The translations under genes were made by a program, and so were the position numbers. A DNA stretch of 11,948 bases, taken from positions 29,798 through 41,745 of the forward strand of contig PCVQ01000044.1 in NCBI GenBank assembly GCA_002796025.1, given 5' to 3'. Of the stretch, positions 1 through 6,785 are shown piece after piece. The notes under the pieces were generated by a model. The model did not search any database and was not told the origin of the DNA. It was given only the letters and a program-made list of their open reading frames with translations. The first letter of the stretch is position 1, and the number at the start of each line of letters is the position of its first letter. This DNA comes from Candidatus Peregrinibacteria bacterium CG11_big_fil_rev_8_21_14_0_20_46_8 (lineage in GTDB: Bacteria > Patescibacteriota > Gracilibacteria > UBA1369 > UM-FILTER-53-11).

Positions 1-10
1 TGCATCTTCA

Positions 11-172
11 TCATCGTCCACTCCAGAAACAGTGTCCGCACGTTCTGCAACAAAAGAGTAATTCACCCGGCCGCGATTGCGCTTCTGCATGATCGGGCTC
101 CATCTCTGTCACATTTTCAACATTGAGCGGATTTTCACAGCGCTTATTGGGGCACTCGATTTCTTTTTTCAT
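11..172 (-). CDS. 53-aa zinc-ribbon microprotein downstream of dnaK
   Basis: A 53-codon ORF opens with ATG 12 nt after the dnaK stop on the same strand and ends in TGA. It has a two-knuckle metal-binding layout: a CPNKRC pair (C7, C12) near the N-terminus and a CCRTCGHC cluster (C41, C42, C45, C48) near the C-terminus, ending FWSGR. The roughly 28-residue acidic, polar linker and the C-x4-C ... C-x2-C arrangement are what zinc ribbons look like; there is no signal peptide or membrane segment. It is probably cotranscribed with dnaK, and no terminator hairpin is visible between them. This slot often holds dnaJ, and a lone Cys-rich module there recalls the DnaJ zinc domain only loosely: there are no CxxCxGxG repeats and no J domain. 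The family was not recognised. The ORF looks real from its Cys pattern and position; its function is unknown. Confidence 0.62.
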   Translation of the reverse strand: MKKEIECPNKRCENPLNVENVTEMEPDHAEAQSRPGELLFCCRTCGHCFWSGR

Positions 173-183
173 TGGTATAGTTC

Positions 184-2100
184 TTATTTTTTCTTCTCGT
201 CTTCCACAACCTCGCCTTCAACAACGTTATCCTTTTTTTCGTCTGCTGTGCCGGTTTCTTCTTTTGACTCTTCACCGCTGCCGGCCGCTTTGTACAGCTC
301 CTCACCAATTTTTTGAATTTCATCGCTCAGCGCTTTGGTCGCCTCTTCCAAATTATCTTTGCTCGCCTCTTTATTTTCGAGCAGCTTTTTCAGCGCATCG
401 AGTTTTTCTTGTACCGGCTTTTTTACATCGTCGCCGATTTTATCTCCGGCATCTTTGAGCGTTTTTTCGGTTTGGAATACAAGACTGTCTGCTTTATTGC
501 GCGCTTCGACTGCAGCATGTTTTTGCTTGTCTTCTTCAGCATGCTGCTCTGCCTCTTTGGTCATCTTTTCAATTTCTTCATCGCTTAGACCCGAGCTGCC
601 TTGAATGGTAATGTGATGTTTCTTGCCGGTTGCTTTGTCATGAGCCGTTACTTTTAGGATACCGTTTGCATCAATATCAAAAGTTACTTCGATTTGCGGC
701 ACGCCGCGTGGCGCTGGCGGAATCCCATCAAGCACGAATTTGCCGAGCGATTTATTGTCTGCAGCCATTGGTCGCTCACCCTGCAAAACATGTACTTCAA
801 CTGCTGGCTGATTATCGCTTGCTGTACTAAAGACTTGCGACTTGCTCACCGGAATTGTGGTATTGCGCTCGATAAGCGGTGTGCTTATCGCTCCCATAGT
901 TTCAATACCAAGGGTGAGAGGAGTAACATCGAGCAGCAAGACATCTTTTACGTCGCCCTGCAGTACGCCGCCTTGTATTGCTGCACCGAGTGCCACAACT
1001 TCGTCAGGATTAATACCGCGGTGCGGTTCTTTTCCAAAGATTGTTTTTACCTTTTCTTGTACTGCGGGCATACGTGTCATACCGCCAACAAGAACGATCT
1101 CATCGATGTCACTTGCATAGGTTTTTGCATCGTCCATCACTTTTTTGCACGGTCCAACAGTGCGTTCGATTAAATCGGCAACCAAATCCTCAAGCTTTGC
1201 GCGGGTAAGTTTTACATTCAAATGCTTTGGTCCGCTTGCATCAGCAGTAATAAAAGGGAGATTAACTTCAGTTTCGTGGACGCTTGAAAGCTCCATCTTC
1301 GCCTTCTCTGCAGCTTCGTGCAGGCGCTGAAGAGCCATTTTGTCGCTCGTAATATCAATGCCTTGATCTTTCTTAAACTCTTCTGCAAGCCAGTCCACGA
1401 TGCGCTCGTCAAAGTCGTGCCCACCGAGCTGCGTGTCGCCGTTGGTTGCCAAGACTTCAAACTGCTTTTCGCCCTCTACATCTGCAATTTCGAGAATTGA
1501 AATATCAAAAGTTCCGCCACCAAGATCAAACACTGCAATCTTCTTGTCGCCGCCTTTTTTGTCGAGTCCATATGCAAGCGCCGCAGCAGTTGGTTCATTA
1601 ATGATGCGCTTTACATCGAGTCCTGCGATTTTGCCGGCATCTTTGGTTGCTTGCCGCTGCGAGTCGTTAAAGTAGGCCGGCACCGTAATGACCGCCTCTT
1701 TTACCTCGTGCCCTAAATATTTTTCGGCATATGCTTTAATGTGCTGCAAAATCATCGCCGAAATTTCGGCTGGCCGGTAATTTTTTCCATCTATTTCAAA
1801 CTCCACTTCGCCCTTTTTTCCTTTTACTACTTTATATGGCATACGATCTGCCGTCTCTTTTACCTCGCTGTATTGACGGCCTATAAAGCGTTTTGAAGCA
1901 AAAATCGTCTTTTCGGGATTAATCACGGCCTGGCGTTTTGCGGTTACACCCACCAAGCGTTCTTTTTCACTTTTAAAACCTACAACGGAGGGAGTTGTGC
2001 GTCCGCCCTCGGCATTGGGAATAACTGTAGGCTCGCCGCCTTCCATAAATGCTACACAAGAGTTGGTAGTTCCGAGATCGATTCCAATGATTTTTGACAT
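184..2100 (-). CDS. dnaK: Molecular chaperone DnaK (Hsp70)
   Basis: ATP-dependent cytosolic chaperone that binds exposed hydrophobic segments, cycling with GrpE and a J-protein. The 638-aa product is full length. The nucleotide-binding domain has phosphate-1 IGIDLGTTNS (5-14), the DLGGGTFD phosphate-2 motif (192-199) and VGGMTRMP (338-345). The interdomain linker VLLLDVTPLTLG lies at about 387-398, followed by the beta substrate-binding domain and a helical lid. The tail is charged and ends EGEVVEDEKKK, the usual DnaK C-terminal signature. It keeps the extra segment of long bacterial DnaKs around residues 88-108. Start ATG at 2100 fits the family N-terminus. It follows grpE by 78 bp, but that gap holds its own sigma70 promoter and a CIRCE operator, so it is probably heat-inducible independently of hrcA-grpE. 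No SD is visible before the ATG. dnaJ is not next to it. Confidence 0.99.
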   Translation of the reverse strand: MSKIIGIDLGTTNSCVAFMEGGEPTVIPNAEGGRTTPSVVGFKSEKERLVGVTAKRQAVINPEKTIFASKRFIGRQYSEVKETADRMPYKVVKGKKGEVEFEIDGKNYRPAEISAMILQHIKAYAEKYLGHEVKEAVITVPAYFNDSQRQATKDAGKIAGLDVKRIINEPTAAALAYGLDKKGGDKKIAVFDLGGGTFDISILEIADVEGEKQFEVLATNGDTQLGGHDFDERIVDWLAEEFKKDQGIDITSDKMALQRLHEAAEKAKMELSSVHETEVNLPFITADASGPKHLNVKLTRAKLEDLVADLIERTVGPCKKVMDDAKTYASDIDEIVLVGGMTRMPAVQEKVKTIFGKEPHRGINPDEVVALGAAIQGGVLQGDVKDVLLLDVTPLTLGIETMGAISTPLIERNTTIPVSKSQVFSTASDNQPAVEVHVLQGERPMAADNKSLGKFVLDGIPPAPRGVPQIEVTFDIDANGILKVTAHDKATGKKHHITIQGSSGLSDEEIEKMTKEAEQHAEEDKQKHAAVEARNKADSLVFQTEKTLKDAGDKIGDDVKKPVQEKLDALKKLLENKEASKDNLEEATKALSDEIQKIGEELYKAAGSGEESKEETGTADEKKDNVVEGEVVEDEKKK

Positions 2101-2130
2101 GATTTTCTGGTTATCTAATTAAAAAACAAA

Positions 2131-2157
2131 TTAGCAATCCCAATTATAGAGTGCTAA
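2131..2157 (-). promoter_or_regulatory. CIRCE operator of dnaK
   Basis: Read on the minus strand, the site is TTAGCACTC, nine bases, then GATTGCTAA. The left arm matches the CIRCE consensus TTAGCACTC-N9-GAGTGCTAA perfectly and the right arm has one mismatch. The 9-bp spacer contains the dnaK -10 box, so HrcA bound here would occlude RNA polymerase. The hrcA gene lies two genes upstream in the same cluster. Confidence 0.95.
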
Positions 2158-2171
2158 AAAAGGGGGGTCAA
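2143..2171 (-). promoter_or_regulatory. sigma70-type promoter of dnaK
   Basis: On the minus strand TTGACC (2171-2166) and TATAAT (2148-2143) are separated by exactly 17 bp. The -35 hexamer has five of six consensus bases and the -10 is perfect. The start site should be near 2136, giving a leader of about 36 nt. The promoter begins 8 bp beyond the grpE stop and its -10 is inside the CIRCE spacer. Confidence 0.9.
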
Positions 2172-2178
2172 GGCCGAA

Positions 2179-2697
2179 TTACGATGTGCCATCATCTGTT
2201 CCATTACCGACTTTTACCTTTGTCGGGCGGATCACTTTATCGCCGATTTGATAACCGGTTTCGAGCACTTCGAGCACAATATGTTCCTTGCCAGGTGCGG
2301 TTAAGAGCGGCTCGTGCTTTTGAGGGTCCATCTCTTTTCCGGTCGGATCTTCGATGGGTACGCAGCCAAATTTATTGAGAACTCCACGAAGCTGTTGGGC
2401 AACTTGCTCCATGCCCTTGAGCCACTCCGAATTTTGTAGCGCTTCGGGCGTATGCTTCATTGCCCGTTCAAAGTTATCGACCACCGGCAGAATTTCTAGA
2501 ATTAATGAAACATTCGCAAATTTTGCGAATTCCTGCTTCTCTTGTTCAATTCGTTTGCGGTAGTTTTGCAAATCGGCGAGTGCGCGCTTCGATGTCTCTG
2601 TTAAATCGGCAATTTCTTTTTGCGCTTTTTCTAGATCAGCCAGGAGCTGTTGTGCGCCGTTGGTGTTTTGTTTTGAGTCTTTTTTCGCTCCGCTCAT
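2179..2697 (-). CDS. grpE: Nucleotide exchange factor GrpE
   Basis: Cytosolic ADP/ATP exchange factor and thermosensor for DnaK. The 172-aa protein has the family layout: a long N-terminal coiled coil (about 14-58, including ADLQNYRKRIEQEK), a helix with LPVVDNFERAM (70-80), and a C-terminal beta domain with MDPQKHEPLL (123-132) and GYQIGDKVIRPTKVKV (148-163), the GrpE signature. The acidic N-terminal tail of many GrpEs is short here. The ATG at 2697 is 20 bp after the hrcA stop with no promoter in the gap, so hrcA-grpE is presumably one CIRCE-controlled transcript. No SD precedes the start. Confidence 0.97.
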   Translation of the reverse strand: MSGAKKDSKQNTNGAQQLLADLEKAQKEIADLTETSKRALADLQNYRKRIEQEKQEFAKFANVSLILEILPVVDNFERAMKHTPEALQNSEWLKGMEQVAQQLRGVLNKFGCVPIEDPTGKEMDPQKHEPLLTAPGKEHIVLEVLETGYQIGDKVIRPTKVKVGNGTDDGTS

Positions 2698-2717
2698 AAT
2701 ATACAGTTAGTTAAAGT

Positions 2718-3440
2718 TTAGATATCTTCTTCTTCGAGCATCCTTTTGATCTTGCCAACCACCGCATGATTAAAAGGGTACTCCATACGTGTCGGTCCTA
2801 AAATGCCTACATATCCTGTAAAATCACCGATGCGATATTCACTTACCACCATGGCACACGAGTGAATTTGCGCCAAGATATTTTCTTTGCCAATAAAGAT
2901 TTTTGTCTCACTGCCAATATCTAGCGCGCGAAGTGTTTGTACAAAATTATCATTATCTTCCAGCACTTCCATTACTTGCGATGCCTGAACCATATTCGAA
3001 ATAAATTCCGGCTGCTTGAGTACATTCGATACTCCCAAGAAAAAAGTTCGCCGGTTATCGGGCAGTGTTGCAAAGCCGACATTTTCGGAAACTTGACTCA
3101 GGATATTTACGGCATCGTAAATTTTTTCGCGCGCCTTTTGCATCTTGTAGGAGTTGCGTACACGTGCCAGTTTTTTTTCTGCTTCGCGCTCTGCACTCAA
3201 ATAGTCGGCGAGCTCATTTACATAGAGCCGGTAGCCACTGTCGGTTGGAATGCGCCCCGCCGAAGTATGGGGCTGCATAATGTAGCCCTCGTGTTCCAGC
3301 TGCGCCATCTCGTTACGGACGGTCGCCGGGGATACCGAGAGTTTGTACCCCATAACAATAGCCTGCGAGCCGACCGGCTGCGCTGTCGCAATGAACTCTT
3401 TAATAATAGCATTAAGAATTGTAAGAGAGCGGTCCTTCAT
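2718..3440 (-). CDS. hrcA: Heat-inducible transcription repressor HrcA (compact form)
   Basis: Repressor that binds CIRCE operators upstream of class I heat-shock genes. The N-terminal winged helix shows VSPATVRNEM (36-45) and QPHTSAGRIPTDSGYR (56-71), both hallmark HrcA segments. The C-terminal half retains the end of the GAF-like domain (ILGPTRMEYP, 213-222). At 240 aa it is about 100 residues shorter than typical HrcA (about 340); the missing part is in the centre of the GAF/inserted-domain region, and both ends look intact. It leads a cluster with grpE and dnaK and has a CIRCE just upstream of its own start, which implies autoregulation. The ATG at 3440 matches the family N-terminus. No SD is seen. 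Confidence 0.95.
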   Translation of the reverse strand: MKDRSLTILNAIIKEFIATAQPVGSQAIVMGYKLSVSPATVRNEMAQLEHEGYIMQPHTSAGRIPTDSGYRLYVNELADYLSAEREAEKKLARVRNSYKMQKAREKIYDAVNILSQVSENVGFATLPDNRRTFFLGVSNVLKQPEFISNMVQASQVMEVLEDNDNFVQTLRALDIGSETKIFIGKENILAQIHSCAMVVSEYRIGDFTGYVGILGPTRMEYPFNHAVVGKIKRMLEEEDI

Positions 3441-3454
3441 AGATTTTTTATTGG

Positions 3455-3481
3455 CTAGCAGTCAGGATAGTATAGTGCTAA
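3455..3481 (-). promoter_or_regulatory. Degenerate CIRCE operator of hrcA
   Basis: On the minus strand TTAGCACTA, nine bases, then GACTGCTAG: one mismatch in the left arm and two in the right against TTAGCACTC-N9-GAGTGCTAA. The arm spacing is exactly canonical. The site starts 15 bp upstream of the hrcA ATG and overlaps a candidate -10. It is weaker than the dnaK copy, as expected for an autoregulated repressor gene. Confidence 0.88.
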
Positions 3482-3500
3482 AAAGGTCTGAAAATGTCAA
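3469..3500 (-). promoter_or_regulatory. Probable promoter of hrcA-grpE
   Basis: A perfect TTGACA (3500-3495, minus strand) is followed by TATACT (3474-3469). The spacing is 20 bp, longer than the usual 16-18, so the exact -10 is uncertain. The -10 overlaps the CIRCE left arm and spacer, as at dnaK. Confidence 0.6.
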
Positions 3501-3556
3501 TCGGATTCGCCGGCGAAAATTCGATGCAATTCGGCTCGATTTTTTTATGCTCCAAC

Positions 3557-4561
3557 TTAAGCTCCAAACTTTGCCGCCAGCTCAATCACGCGCGTAGAAT
3601 AACCCCACTCGTTATCGTACCAGCTGAATACTTTCACCATATTGCCGTCCACCATGGTCAGTGCAGAATCTACTATGCTCGAATGAGGATTTTGTTTGAA
3701 ATCTACAGATACTAGCGGCGCATCTTCAACTTGCAAAATGCCTTTCAACCGTCCATCCGCAGCTTCGCGCATCTTTGCATTTACCTCCTCCATATTTTTT
3801 GGCGGATTTTTTACATACGCGACAAAGTCGACCAAAGATACAACCGGTGTGGGTGCCCGTACGGCAACGCCATTGAGTTTGCCATCAAGATGGGGGAGTA
3901 CACGGCCAATCGCCTTTGCTGCACCCGTACTTGTCGGAATCAGAGAGACCGCCGCGGCCCGAGCCCGCCGAAAATCTTTTGGATGAATACGGTCTAAAAT
4001 ACTCTGATCATTTGTATACGAGTGGATCGTTGTCATAAATCCCTGCTCAATACCAAAGGCGTCGTCGAGAACTTTAACCACCGGTGCCAAACAGTTCGTC
4101 GTGCACGATGCATTTGAAATAATTGTATGCTTTGCCGGATCAAGTTGATCATCGTTCACACCCATTACCACGGTTAAATCGTCGTCCTTGCCTGGCGCGG
4201 TAATAATTACTTTTTTCGCGCCCGCCTCAATATGCTTACTTGCACTCTCGCGATCTTCAAAAAATCCGGTCGCTTCCAGCACTACATCAACACCAATTTC
4301 TTTCCATGGAATTTTATTCGGTTCGCGCGAGCTAATGCAGCGAATTTCTTTGCCATTTACTGCCAATACACCGTCTTTTACCTGAATGTCGGCATCCAGC
4401 ACGCCATAACTCGAATCGTACTTTAAGAGGTGCGCGTGTTGCTCTGCATCAGAAAGATCGTTCACTGCCACAATATCCACAAGATCGTGGATCAAATTAG
4501 TCCGAAACATCACTTTGCCGATGCGGCCGAATCCATTAATTGCTACACGTGGTTTTGCCAT
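3557..4561 (-). CDS. gap: Glyceraldehyde-3-phosphate dehydrogenase, type I
   Basis: Catalyses reversible oxidative phosphorylation of glyceraldehyde-3-phosphate with NAD in glycolysis/gluconeogenesis; cytosolic homotetramer. The 334-aa length is normal. Visible motifs: Rossmann NGFGRIG (9-15), VNDLSDAEQHAHLLKYDSS (glycolytic-type N-terminal motif around 33-51), the active site SNASCTTNCLAP with catalytic C153, H180 in TTIHSYTNDQ, the phosphate-binding TSTGAAKAIG segment, and the C-terminal WYDNEWGYSTRV. The NDLSD sequence after the second strand suggests NAD rather than NADP preference. It is the first gene of the minus-strand block and is divergent from the 245-aa gene. hrcA, 116 bp downstream, has its own promoter. 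No convincing intrinsic terminator was found after it. No SD; a TACTTT hexamer 8 nt before the ATG may be a -10 for a leaderless message. Confidence 0.98.
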   Translation of the reverse strand: MAKPRVAINGFGRIGKVMFRTNLIHDLVDIVAVNDLSDAEQHAHLLKYDSSYGVLDADIQVKDGVLAVNGKEIRCISSREPNKIPWKEIGVDVVLEATGFFEDRESASKHIEAGAKKVIITAPGKDDDLTVVMGVNDDQLDPAKHTIISNASCTTNCLAPVVKVLDDAFGIEQGFMTTIHSYTNDQSILDRIHPKDFRRARAAAVSLIPTSTGAAKAIGRVLPHLDGKLNGVAVRAPTPVVSLVDFVAYVKNPPKNMEEVNAKMREAADGRLKGILQVEDAPLVSVDFKQNPHSSIVDSALTMVDGNMVKVFSWYDNEWGYSTRVIELAAKFGA

Positions 4562-4602
4562 CGGGGTATAAAGTAGCGGAAATCAGGTGCCAAGGAAAGT
4601 AT

Positions 4603-4631
4603 TTGACGAAAATACTTTTTATTCTTAAAAT
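4603..4631 (+). promoter_or_regulatory. sigma70-type promoter of the 4659 gene
   Basis: TTGACG (4603-4608), a 17-bp spacer, then TAAAAT (4626-4631): five of six matches in each hexamer. The predicted start near 4638 gives a leader of about 20 nt before the ATG at 4659. It probably drives the downstream overlapping gene too. Confidence 0.7.
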
Positions 4632-4658
4632 TTTCTCTTACTTAATGTCGAAACGTTT

Positions 4659-5396
4659 ATGAGTGAGCAAGAATCAGGAGTCTCAGAACAAGGCATCGAT
4701 TCACTGCCGCAGGCTGCACAGGTCGTGGCTAGGATGATCGCTTTTCACGGCAAAATTGCGGGCGAAGAAGGTATAACCGGTGAACATCTAATGCAAAATG
4801 AAGCTATAGATGGCCCAACCTATTCTTTGCTCAAAGAAGAATTTGCTGACTTAATAAATCGCATGAATACAATTCGGGCCGGTGCTGAGCCCGGTTCAGA
4901 TGAACTTTATAGTGCTCTCTTGAATGCAGTAGTCGAATTTTTTATTGAACATGCAGAAAAAATTCGTTTCGCAGGAACTCTTTTAGCAAAGCCGCAACAA
5001 TTGTGGCGTTGCATGGCTGCAATGAATGATGAATCGAATTTGCCACTATTGCATACGGCCCCTGCAGCGCAGCGGGAAGAAATTCGCTGCCAAATTGAGG
5101 CTGCGGTGAATTTAGCGAATACGAAAGTTGCGCTTGAACGCTACTATATGCAATTACTTGATGGGCGTGTGCTTTGCGAGCGAGAATTGGCTTATAATCC
5201 AGGCCTTTTTCAGGGCAGAGGCGGGCTTGTTTTGAGCAGTGATTATTATTTCGCGATGCGTGATAGTATTGCGCAGATAATGGCCGATGAATTTGGCATT
5301 CTTGTTGCATTTGAATCAATAGAGAATATTTTTGCTGGCCGTACAGAGGAGGAATTCGCTGCGCTCAGAATTAATATTACGGGTACCGTAGAGTGA
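4659..5396 (+). CDS. Unrecognised 245-aa helical protein
   Basis: I do not recognise this family. The protein is soluble-looking, with no signal peptide or transmembrane helix and an acidic Ser/Gln-rich N-terminus (1-16). The rest is predicted to be mostly helical, with amphipathic stretches around 17-50, 55-105 and 118-170. A more distinctive segment, CERELAYNPGLFQGRGG (163-179), is followed by a Tyr/Phe-rich patch. Cysteines are few and do not form a metal motif. The ATG at 4659 has a good promoter upstream but no SD. Its TGA overlaps the GTG of the threonylcarbamoyl-AMP synthase gene, indicating translational coupling and one operon. Coding is supported by the promoter, the coupling and ordinary composition; the function is open. 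Confidence 0.8.
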   Translation: MSEQESGVSEQGIDSLPQAAQVVARMIAFHGKIAGEEGITGEHLMQNEAIDGPTYSLLKEEFADLINRMNTIRAGAEPGSDELYSALLNAVVEFFIEHAEKIRFAGTLLAKPQQLWRCMAAMNDESNLPLLHTAPAAQREEIRCQIEAAVNLANTKVALERYYMQLLDGRVLCERELAYNPGLFQGRGGLVLSSDYYFAMRDSIAQIMADEFGILVAFESIENIFAGRTEEEFAALRINITGTVE

Positions 5397-6013
5397 GCTA
5401 TACTGCCTGCATGCAGAACGAAATAGCTCAACAGGATGACATCGCCAAGGCAGTAGAAGTGTTGCGCAGCGGCGGTGTAGTGGCGCACGCAACGGATACC
5501 TGTTACGGCTTTAGCTGCGATGCTTTTAACGAGGACGCGCTTAAGCGGCTCTTTGCGGTAAAGCAGATGCCCATGAACAAGCCTATCTCTATTATGGTTG
5601 CGAGTTTGGAAGAGGCAAAAAAGTATGGTGAATTTACCGGTCTGGCGCTGGAGCTGGCTCAGCAGCACTGGCCCGGCGCGCTTACCATAATTGTGCCGCG
5701 CAAAGATTTGGTGCCGCGCTTTTTAAATCCAACCGTAAACTCTATTGGAATTCGTGTGGCAAATCACGAATTAAGTTTGGAATTGGTAAAGCGTTTTGGA
5801 AGTCCCATCACCACAACAAGTGCAAATGTCAGCGGAGAGATGAGCCCGCACTCGGTCGATGAAATTAATGCGCAATTTGCAGCACAGCCGCTCAAGCCCG
5901 ATTTTATAATCGATTCCGGTGAGATCGAAAAAAATCCGCCGTCTACAATAGTGGATTGTACGCGTAGTGAGTGCACAATCGTGCGGCAAGGAGAGCTACG
6001 CTTGGAGTATTGA
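5393..6013 (+). CDS. tsaC: Threonylcarbamoyl-AMP synthase (Sua5/YrdC/YciO family)
   Basis: Makes threonylcarbamoyl-AMP from threonine, bicarbonate and ATP, the first step of t6A37 tRNA modification. The 206-aa protein is a single YrdC domain: GGVVAHATDTCYGFSCDA (27-44), KQMPMNKPISIMV (57-69), the WPGALTII segment (93-100), TTSANVSGE (141-149) and the terminal STIVDCT...GELR (184-202). It lacks the extra C-terminal Sua5 domain. The GTG at 5393 overlaps the upstream TGA (GTGA). An alternative ATG at 5411 would give 200 aa and fits the family start equally well; TATACT at 5399-5404 sits 6 nt before it, so a leaderless internal transcript is possible. The 3' end overlaps the convergent membrane-protein gene by 18 bp. 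Confidence 0.93.
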   Translation: MSYTACMQNEIAQQDDIAKAVEVLRSGGVVAHATDTCYGFSCDAFNEDALKRLFAVKQMPMNKPISIMVASLEEAKKYGEFTGLALELAQQHWPGALTIIVPRKDLVPRFLNPTVNSIGIRVANHELSLELVKRFGSPITTTSANVSGEMSPHSVDEINAQFAAQPLKPDFIIDSGEIEKNPPSTIVDCTRSECTIVRQGELRLEY

Positions 6014-6484
6014 AGCAATTCCAATCACAATTTCTGTTGAAAATGTAACAATGGTTGCGGCAATGGCGACGCCAAAAGAAATTGCCGGAAAGGCGAGTGA
6101 GAAGGGGATATTAAAAAGATAGGCGAGTGCTGCACCGGCCCACGCGCCGGTTCCGGGCAGGGGAATTGCAACAAGTGTTGTAAGTAAGAGTGCGCCGCGC
6201 CTATTAAATCCTTCGTTGTGTTTTTTGTGTAGCCGGTCAAAATAGTTTTTAAGATGCTTGGTAAGAAAGGGTGAATGCTTGAAGACGAGTGTCATTGCCG
6301 GAGCAAGGTAGCGCAGTACAAAAGCGCCGATAGCAATGTTGCCCAGCACGCCCCATGCAAAAGCAGGTAGTGCATCCATATCGAAAATAGTTATTCCCCA
6401 TGGAATAGCAAGACGCGATTCGCCCGCCGGAATCATTGAGGCAAAGAAGATTATTAGTCCATGTTTCAGCTCTTCAAAAAACAT
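5996..6484 (-). CDS. Small membrane protein, COG2426 / Sm_multidrug_ex family
   Basis: 162-aa integral membrane protein with about four hydrophobic segments (about 8-30, 38-68, 97-125, 128-160). The family-defining motifs are MIPAGESRLAIPWGI (17-31, normally MIP..E.RGAIP.G) and PLPGTGAWAGA (109-119). Family members are annotated as putative small multidrug exporters, but the substrate is not established. A basic loop between the halves (about 69-96: KHSPFLTKHLKNYFDRLHKKHN...) should be cytoplasmic. The ATG at 6484 fits the family start. Its stop lies inside the convergent tsaC-like gene. No SD; TAAAGT ends 6 nt before the ATG and is a weak -10 candidate. Confidence 0.88.
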   Translation of the reverse strand: MFFEELKHGLIIFFASMIPAGESRLAIPWGITIFDMDALPAFAWGVLGNIAIGAFVLRYLAPAMTLVFKHSPFLTKHLKNYFDRLHKKHNEGFNRRGALLLTTLVAIPLPGTGAWAGAALAYLFNIPFSLAFPAISFGVAIAATIVTFSTEIVIGIASILQA

Positions 6485-6708
6485 GAGCTTACTTTACGCA
6501 AAAATATTAGAGCGCGCGACTGGTCATTTTCTTTTTTTGTGGCTTTGGTCGAACACAAAAGTTACCCAATATCTTCAGAAACCCGCAATAGTAAGTCAAT
6601 GTAGCTATTTTTGTTGCGGATTTTTCATTAAGCGCTTAGGAAAGCCCAGTTTCGTATACATTTTTTGTACTAACTTTATTTTTGTCACATTTTAAAAACT
6701 CAAATAGT

Positions 6709-6737
6709 TTGACACTTTAACCTGGCAAAACTATATT
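6709..6737 (+). promoter_or_regulatory. Near-consensus sigma70 promoter of rsmH
   Basis: A perfect TTGACA (6709-6714), a 17-bp spacer, and TATATT (6732-6737, five of six). This is one of the best promoters in the window. The predicted start near 6744 gives a leader of about 42 nt to the TTG start codon. The two DnaA-like boxes fall inside that leader. Confidence 0.88.
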
Positions 6738-6761
6738 TCACGCACTAAGTGATCAAAAAAG

Positions 6762-6782
6762 TTATACACATATTGTGCACAA
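6762..6782 (+). promoter_or_regulatory. Pair of DnaA-box-like sites in the rsmH leader
   Basis: TTATACACA (6762-6770) matches the DnaA-box consensus TTATNCACA exactly. TTGTGCACA (6773-6781) matches the relaxed TTRTNCACA and lies in a perfect 10-bp palindrome TTGTGCACAA (6773-6782). They are 2 bp apart, just downstream of the rsmH promoter. Two short sites in AT-rich DNA could be chance, so DnaA binding is an inference. Confidence 0.4.
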
Positions 6783-6785
6783 GTT

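Larger units (their letters stand above)
6485..6785. other. AT-rich divergent intergenic region upstream of rsmH
   Basis: This 301-bp stretch separates the divergent membrane-protein gene and rsmH. The half nearer rsmH is very AT-rich with T-runs. It holds a near-consensus promoter and two DnaA-box-like sites (separate entries). A 70-codon plus-strand reading frame from the ATG at 6483 exists, but its composition (Phe/Cys/Lys-rich, no domain) looks like translated AT-rich DNA. No mraZ, tRNA or terminator hairpin was found. Confidence 0.6.

Noticed and set aside
694..1173. Long plus-strand frame (159 codons) across dnaK
   Set aside because: Antisense to a perfectly conserved dnaK coding region; its sequence is a frame shadow.
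2937..3458. 173-codon plus-strand frame across hrcA
   Set aside because: Antisense shadow of hrcA; no domain and no promoter in that direction.
3506..3517. 12-bp palindrome TTCGCCGGCGAA downstream of gap, considered as a terminator
   Set aside because: No T-tract follows it on the gap strand and the palindrome has no room for a proper loop.
6483..6695. 70-codon plus-strand reading frame divergent to the membrane-protein gene
   Set aside because: Phe/Cys/Lys-rich product with no motif, lying in AT-rich DNA and overlapping promoter territory; looks like translated non-coding DNA.
6640..6785. Replication origin
   Set aside because: Only two box-like sites and AT-richness; no dnaA/dnaN neighbours or cluster of boxes.
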